64,000 nt of DNA from Pseudomonas japonica. GTDB lineage: Bacteria; Pseudomonadota; Gammaproteobacteria; Pseudomonadales; Pseudomonadaceae. Under the pieces are notes generated by a model that was given only the letters and a program-made list of their open reading frames with translations, searched no databases and was not told the DNA's origin. The DNA is taken from the NCBI RefSeq assembly GCF_900188455.1, contig NZ_FZOL01000029.1, positions 1-64,000 of the forward strand. Reading direction: 5' to 3'. Shown piece after piece: positions 60,264 to 64,000 of the stretch (positions are counted from its first letter, which is position 1; the number at the start of each line of letters is the position of its first letter). Made by a program: the position numbers and the translations under genes.

Positions 60264-61015
60264 GCGTTACCGGCAGCGGCAAGGTGGCCTGGGTGACCGG
60301 CGTCAACCAGGGTATCGGCGCTCAGCTGATGAAGCAGTTGCTCGACGCCGGCATTCGCGTGGTGGGCGTTGACCACAGGCACGACAGCCTGCCGGCGCAC
60401 CTGCGCTCGCTGGTGCACCTGTGCGATGTCGGTGATGGCGCCCGGGTTCGGGAGCTGTGCGCACGGCTGCTGCCCGAGGCGCCGCCGGACTACTTCATCA
60501 ATGTCGCGGCGGTGCTGCGCATGGGCGCGCACGAGCAACTGAGCGAAGCGCACTGGCTGGAAACCTTCGCCGTCAATGTGCATGCGCCTTATCACTTCCT
60601 GAGCTGCCTGACCCCCCATTTCAGGCAGCGGCGCGCTGGCAGCATCGTCATGGTGTCGTCCAATGCCGCACGGGTGCCGCGTATGGGCATGGCCGCCTAT
60701 GGCGCATCGAAAGCGGCGCTTACCCATTTTTCCAAGGCTGTGGCGCTTGAGCTTGCCGGTGACGGGGTGCGGGTCAACACCGTGTCCCCGGGTTCGACCC
60801 TGACGCCCATGCAGTACGCGTTGTGGACCGACGCCCAATCCGAGCAGCGCACGCTGCAGGGCAACCTTGCGCAGTTCAAGTCCGGTATCCCGTTGAACAG
60901 GATCGCCAACCCGGAGGATATCGCCAACGCCGTGCTGTTCCTGATCAGCGATCAGGCCGCCCATATCACCCTGCATGACCTGGTCGTCGACGGGGGCGCA
61001 ACGTTGGGCATGTAG
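60260..61015 (+). CDS. 2,3-dihydro-2,3-dihydroxybenzoate dehydrogenase (EntA/DhbA-like)
   Basis: A 251-residue short-chain dehydrogenase: NAD-binding 'VAWVTGVNQGIGAQLM', catalytic Ser in 'SIVMVSSNAA', YxxxK in 'AYGASKAALTHF', and 'NTVSPGSTLTPMQYALW', which matches the EntA/DhbA pattern. It oxidises dihydro-DHB to 2,3-dihydroxybenzoate with NAD. It is coupled to the isochorismatase by a 4-bp overlap and followed after 35 bp by the NRPS gene. Confidence 0.9.
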   Translation: MSVTGSGKVAWVTGVNQGIGAQLMKQLLDAGIRVVGVDHRHDSLPAHLRSLVHLCDVGDGARVRELCARLLPEAPPDYFINVAAVLRMGAHEQLSEAHWLETFAVNVHAPYHFLSCLTPHFRQRRAGSIVMVSSNAARVPRMGMAAYGASKAALTHFSKAVALELAGDGVRVNTVSPGSTLTPMQYALWTDAQSEQRTLQGNLAQFKSGIPLNRIANPEDIANAVLFLISDQAAHITLHDLVVDGGATLGM

Positions 61016-61050
61016 GTAACCGGATACCCTTCAAGTACAGGTTTTCAACC

Positions 61051-64000
61051 ATGGATTTACATGAAGAAGTGACACGGCAGGTCAGCCTCAGTCTGCAACT
61101 GGAAGACGGGGCAGTGGCTTGTGATTCCAACCTGATCGAGTACGGCTTGCACTCGCTGAAGATCATGGAGCTGGTCGGGCTGTTCGAAGGAAGATACAAC
61201 CGGCAACTGTCGTTCGCAGACTTTGCCATGGCGCCGACCATCGGCGAGTGGGTCAAACTCCTCGAGCAGCCGGTGAGCGAGCCTGTGCTGCTGGACAGCG
61301 CCTCCCGGGTATCCAGCCTCGAAAGCACCCAGGCGCCAGTGGCCCTGTCCGAAATGCAGTATGCCTACTGGGCCGGGCGCCAGGCCGGCGGTGCGTCGGC
61401 GCATCTGTACGTCGAGTTCACGGGGCAGGGCATCGACCCGCAGCGCTTGCAGGGCGCCTTCAGTGCGCTGCTGGCACGCCACCCCATGCTCAGGGTCATC
61501 ATCACCGCCGATGGCCAGCAGCAGATTGCCCATGAGCTCGACGCCCAGGTCGGGGTCGATGACCTCCGCACGCACTTGCCGCGCCAGGCGCGGGCGCTGC
61601 AGTTGCGCAAGCGCCAGGCTATGAGTGGGCAGAAGCTCGACGTCGCTCGCGGGCAGGTGATCGACATCAGTCTGACCCTGTTGCCGGGCGGCCAGCACTG
61701 CCTGCATATCGACATGGACATGATCGCAGCCGATGCCGAAAGCTACCTGCTGGCGCTGGAGGATCTCGCCAGGCTCTACCTCGAAGGCAGCAGTGGCCTT
61801 GCCAGTCAGCCCGTGGGCGGCAGCTACTTCGATTACCTGGAGCATCTGCGCAGCGACCCACGACGCCAGCAGACCCTTGCCGATGATCAGCACTGGTGGC
61901 AGGCCCGATTGCCGGGTTTCCCCGAGCCTCCCGAGTTGCCACTGGTGGCCGAGGGCCTCAGGCATGATCCGGAGCGCTTCGACAGCCGCTGCCATGTGTT
62001 CAGCGTTGCCGACAAGGCTGTGCTCGAAGGGCTCGCCGACCGTTGCCAGGTGCCGCTGGCTTCGCTGCTGCTGACCCTGTTCGCACTGACCCTGACGCGC
62101 TGGTCATCGAGCCCCCGGTTCCGCTTGAACCTGCCGTCGTTCCTGCGCCTGGAGGGCCAGGACGTCGAAGGCACGATTGGTGATTTCTCGCGGTTCGTTC
62201 TGCTGGATGTGGACATGGCCGCCGATCGCTCGCTGCAGCAGGCCTGCCAGCGTATGCACCAGGAGTGGCAGCACGCTTCGCGGCACGCCGCGTATCCGGG
62301 CGTGCAAGTGCTCAGGGACCTGTCGCGCCTGCACAAGCAGACCGAAACCGCGCCCATCGTATTCACGCCGTTCGGGATGGAGCGTACCGAGTTGTTTTCC
62401 GAACAGGTTGGCGCTGCCTTCGGCGAGCCGTCCTGGTGCCTTTCTCAAGGGCCGAAAGTGGACCTCGATGCCCAGGTGGCGGCGCTGCACGGCGGTCTGC
62501 TGGTGAACTGGGATATCCGCCAGGCGGCCTTCAGGGGCACCTCGGCACTTCAGATGTTCGACCACTACATCACTGCGCTGCGTGGCTTGATCGAGCAGGG
62601 ACCGGCGCTCGACCGGCTGCCGGACAGCTCGGCAACCGAGGCCGCGGCGCAGCCTGATCACGCCACGCTGACGGCGGGTGAAGTGCCGCCCGGGCTGCTT
62701 GAGCTGTTCGTGCGGCAGGTGGGCCACAATCCGGATGCCACGGCGCTGGTGCATGGCGGCAAGCAGCTCAGCTACAGGGCGTTGAGTCTTGAGGCCGGCA
62801 GCATTGCCCGGCGCTTGTCAGACCTGGGTGTGAAGACCGGTGACACCGTTGCGCTGTGTCTTGACGATGGTGTGTCGATGATCGCCGCGATTTTCGCCAC
62901 CTGGAGCCTGGGCGCTGCGTACGTACCGGTAACCACCGCGCAGTTGCCCACGTGGCTGGCGAGCCTTCAGTGCAGTTGCGTGATCACCGATTGCCAGGGC
63001 GTACAGGCGCCGGCAATCGGGCTTATCGACCTGTCGATACAGCAGCAGGGCGCAATGGATGAACTGACGCTGACGGCTGCTGCCCTGACTCGCGGTGGGC
63101 GTGCCTGTCTGCTGCCTGTGCAGCCTGCCGGTTCGGCGCAAGAGCTGATCGACCTGTCGCAGGCGGCGCTTGGCGCCACACTGCAAGGCCTGATCAACGT
63201 ATGCGGCACGGACCGCCAGACGGTGCTGCTATCGCTTTCCGGCATCAACAGCGACCTGCTGTTGGCCGACCTCTGCCTGACACTCGCCACAGGCGGGCAA
63301 CTGGTGCTCGCAGGATCGCAGCCGCTGGCCACGCTCATGCGCAGCGCTGGCGTCAATGCCTTGCACGGCACCACCGGGCAGGTCATCGAGCTGGCGACAA
63401 GCGTCGACAGGCGCGAGCTGAGCCAACTGTCGAGGGTGCTGTGTGCACGTGACGCTGTCCCGCAATCGTTGTGGGCGCACCTGCTCCAGGCCGGAAGCAG
63501 TCCGCGTCTGATCAGCCTGCAGGGTTCGGTGCACACCGGTATCTATTCAGCCTTCAGCGTCGCCGATGCAGACGATGCCTGGGTCAATGGTCACTTGCCC
63601 CATGGGCAGCCGTTGGGCCGCAGCCGTTGCCTGATTCTCGACAGCCAGATGCGGGAGTGCCCGGACTGGGTCATGGGCCAGTTGCTGGTCGGTGGGCCGG
63701 GCCTTGCCGAGGGGGCGGGGGACTACATCCGACACCAGGGCGAGCGCTGGTACCGCACCGGTGTACTGGCCTATCGCGACGAGCGTGGCCAGATCGTCCT
63801 GCATGCACCCGCGCACGCACGCATCAAGTACCAGGGCTACCTGGTCGACACCGATGCCGTTGCGGCGCTGATCCAGTCCATACCGGGTGTGAGCCTGGCC
63901 AAGGTCTGCCGCATCCAGCACAAGGGGGTTCCCGCGCTGGCTGCTCTGATCGTCCCCGTACCCACGGCGCAAGGACAGGCACGGACCCAGGAGCTGCGGA
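61051..64000 (+). CDS. PchE-like NRPS: carrier, heterocyclization, degenerate adenylation domain (truncated by window end)
   Basis: The open frame runs 983 codons to the window edge. Residues about 1-75 are an aryl-carrier domain with phosphopantetheine Ser35 in 'EYGLHSLKIMEL'. Residues about 95-540 are a cyclization domain: 'LSEMQYAYWAGR' and the signature DMIAADAES (D223, D228, S231), which condenses and cyclises Cys/Ser/Thr. From about 560 an adenylation fold starts ('KQLSYRALSLEAGSIARRLS', 'SLGAAYVPV'), but its ATP motifs are lost: A3 is 'PVQPAGSAQELI', A7 is YRTGV instead of YRTGD, and A8 is 'HAPAHARIKYQGYLVD'. It would receive DHB and form an aryl-thiazoline or oxazoline, with the amino acid loaded by another domain. 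No DHB-AMP ligase is seen. Confidence 0.88.
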   Translation, partial: MDLHEEVTRQVSLSLQLEDGAVACDSNLIEYGLHSLKIMELVGLFEGRYNRQLSFADFAMAPTIGEWVKLLEQPVSEPVLLDSASRVSSLESTQAPVALSEMQYAYWAGRQAGGASAHLYVEFTGQGIDPQRLQGAFSALLARHPMLRVIITADGQQQIAHELDAQVGVDDLRTHLPRQARALQLRKRQAMSGQKLDVARGQVIDISLTLLPGGQHCLHIDMDMIAADAESYLLALEDLARLYLEGSSGLASQPVGGSYFDYLEHLRSDPRRQQTLADDQHWWQARLPGFPEPPELPLVAEGLRHDPERFDSRCHVFSVADKAVLEGLADRCQVPLASLLLTLFALTLTRWSSSPRFRLNLPSFLRLEGQDVEGTIGDFSRFVLLDVDMAADRSLQQACQRMHQEWQHASRHAAYPGVQVLRDLSRLHKQTETAPIVFTPFGMERTELFSEQVGAAFGEPSWCLSQGPKVDLDAQVAALHGGLLVNWDIRQAAFRGTSALQMFDHYITALRGLIEQGPALDRLPDSSATEAAAQPDHATLTAGEVPPGLLELFVRQVGHNPDATALVHGGKQLSYRALSLEAGSIARRLSDLGVKTGDTVALCLDDGVSMIAAIFATWSLGAAYVPVTTAQLPTWLASLQCSCVITDCQGVQAPAIGLIDLSIQQQGAMDELTLTAAALTRGGRACLLPVQPAGSAQELIDLSQAALGATLQGLINVCGTDRQTVLLSLSGINSDLLLADLCLTLATGGQLVLAGSQPLATLMRSAGVNALHGTTGQVIELATSVDRRELSQLSRVLCARDAVPQSLWAHLLQAGSSPRLISLQGSVHTGIYSAFSVADADDAWVNGHLPHGQPLGRSRCLILDSQMRECPDWVMGQLLVGGPGLAEGAGDYIRHQGERWYRTGVLAYRDERGQIVLHAPAHARIKYQGYLVDTDAVAALIQSIPGVSLAKVCRIQHKGVPALAALIVPVPTAQGQARTQELR

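Noticed and set aside
58331..61015. A salicylate (pyochelin or pseudomonine) pathway
   Set aside because: There is no isochorismate-pyruvate lyase; an isochorismatase and a dihydro-DHB dehydrogenase instead point to 2,3-dihydroxybenzoate.
1..64000. CRISPR arrays, tRNA/rRNA genes, insertion sequences and prophage genes
   Set aside because: No regularly spaced direct repeats, cloverleaf genes, transposases, integrases or phage structural genes were recognised on reading either strand.

Overview
The window is GC-rich chromosome from a Pseudomonas, most likely of the putida/fluorescens lineage. This rests on gene content (FecI/FecR-TonB iron systems, an aromatic amine dehydrogenase cluster, a PchR/FptX-like siderophore locus), dispersed REP-type repeats of the 'gtgggagcg' kind, and codon use. 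No rRNA, tRNA, CRISPR array, IS element or prophage was seen. All assignments come from reading the sequence; no database search was run.

Layout. (1) 0.3-6.4 kb: a LysR regulator diverging from a DUF2917 protein and a glutathione S-transferase, then an OruR-type AraC regulator, a coniferyl-aldehyde-type dehydrogenase and a FAD-dependent amine oxidoreductase. (2) 7.0-18.3 kb: a tight co-directional run with a DUF1329 / DUF1302 / MMPL-RND / YCF48 export module followed by aauB-aauE-aauD-aauA (periplasmic TTQ aromatic amine dehydrogenase) and two c-type cytochromes. It ends in an unknown gene and a 55-codon chimeric remnant, quinone-reductase 5' end fused to a piece of an Hsp70 gene. The amine dehydrogenase and the aldehyde dehydrogenase could act in series on aromatic amines. 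(3) 18.3-26.3 kb, minus strand: a peptide/nickel-type ABC importer (two permeases, fused double ATPase, lipoprotein binding protein) with its own TonB receptor. (4) 26.6-37.1 kb: a Gly/His-rich secreted protein, a Cap15-like two-TM beta-barrel protein, and diverging from it a four-gene cassette (extended YegD-type Hsp70, unknown protein, double-HKD phospholipase-D-like protein, SF2/SNF2 helicase), then a stand-alone RibD-like deaminase. I read this as a candidate anti-phage island. (5) 37.4-38.3 kb: a two-gene YeeE/YedE sulfur transporter. (6) 38.3-41.7 kb, minus strand: a compact candidate RiPP operon with a 56-residue peptide, an LRR protein, a JmjC/cupin hydroxylase and a radical SAM/SPASM enzyme. 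(7) 42.0-48.2 kb: FecI, FecR, an STN-type TonB receptor and three iron-regulated membrane proteins (DUF3649, PepSY, DUF3325). (8) 48.5-64.0 kb: a catechol-type siderophore locus: PchR-like regulator, MFP/RND efflux pair, TonB receptor, FptX-like permease, type II thioesterase, isochorismate synthase, isochorismatase, 2,3-dihydro-DHB dehydrogenase and the first part of a PchE-like NRPS (carrier-cyclization-adenylation) that runs off the right edge.

The best candidates for undescribed biology are the Hsp70/PLD/helicase cassette (with a diverged Hsp70 scar 11 kb away), the radical SAM/JmjC/LRR/peptide operon, and the siderophore NRPS, whose adenylation domain has lost its ATP-handling motifs.
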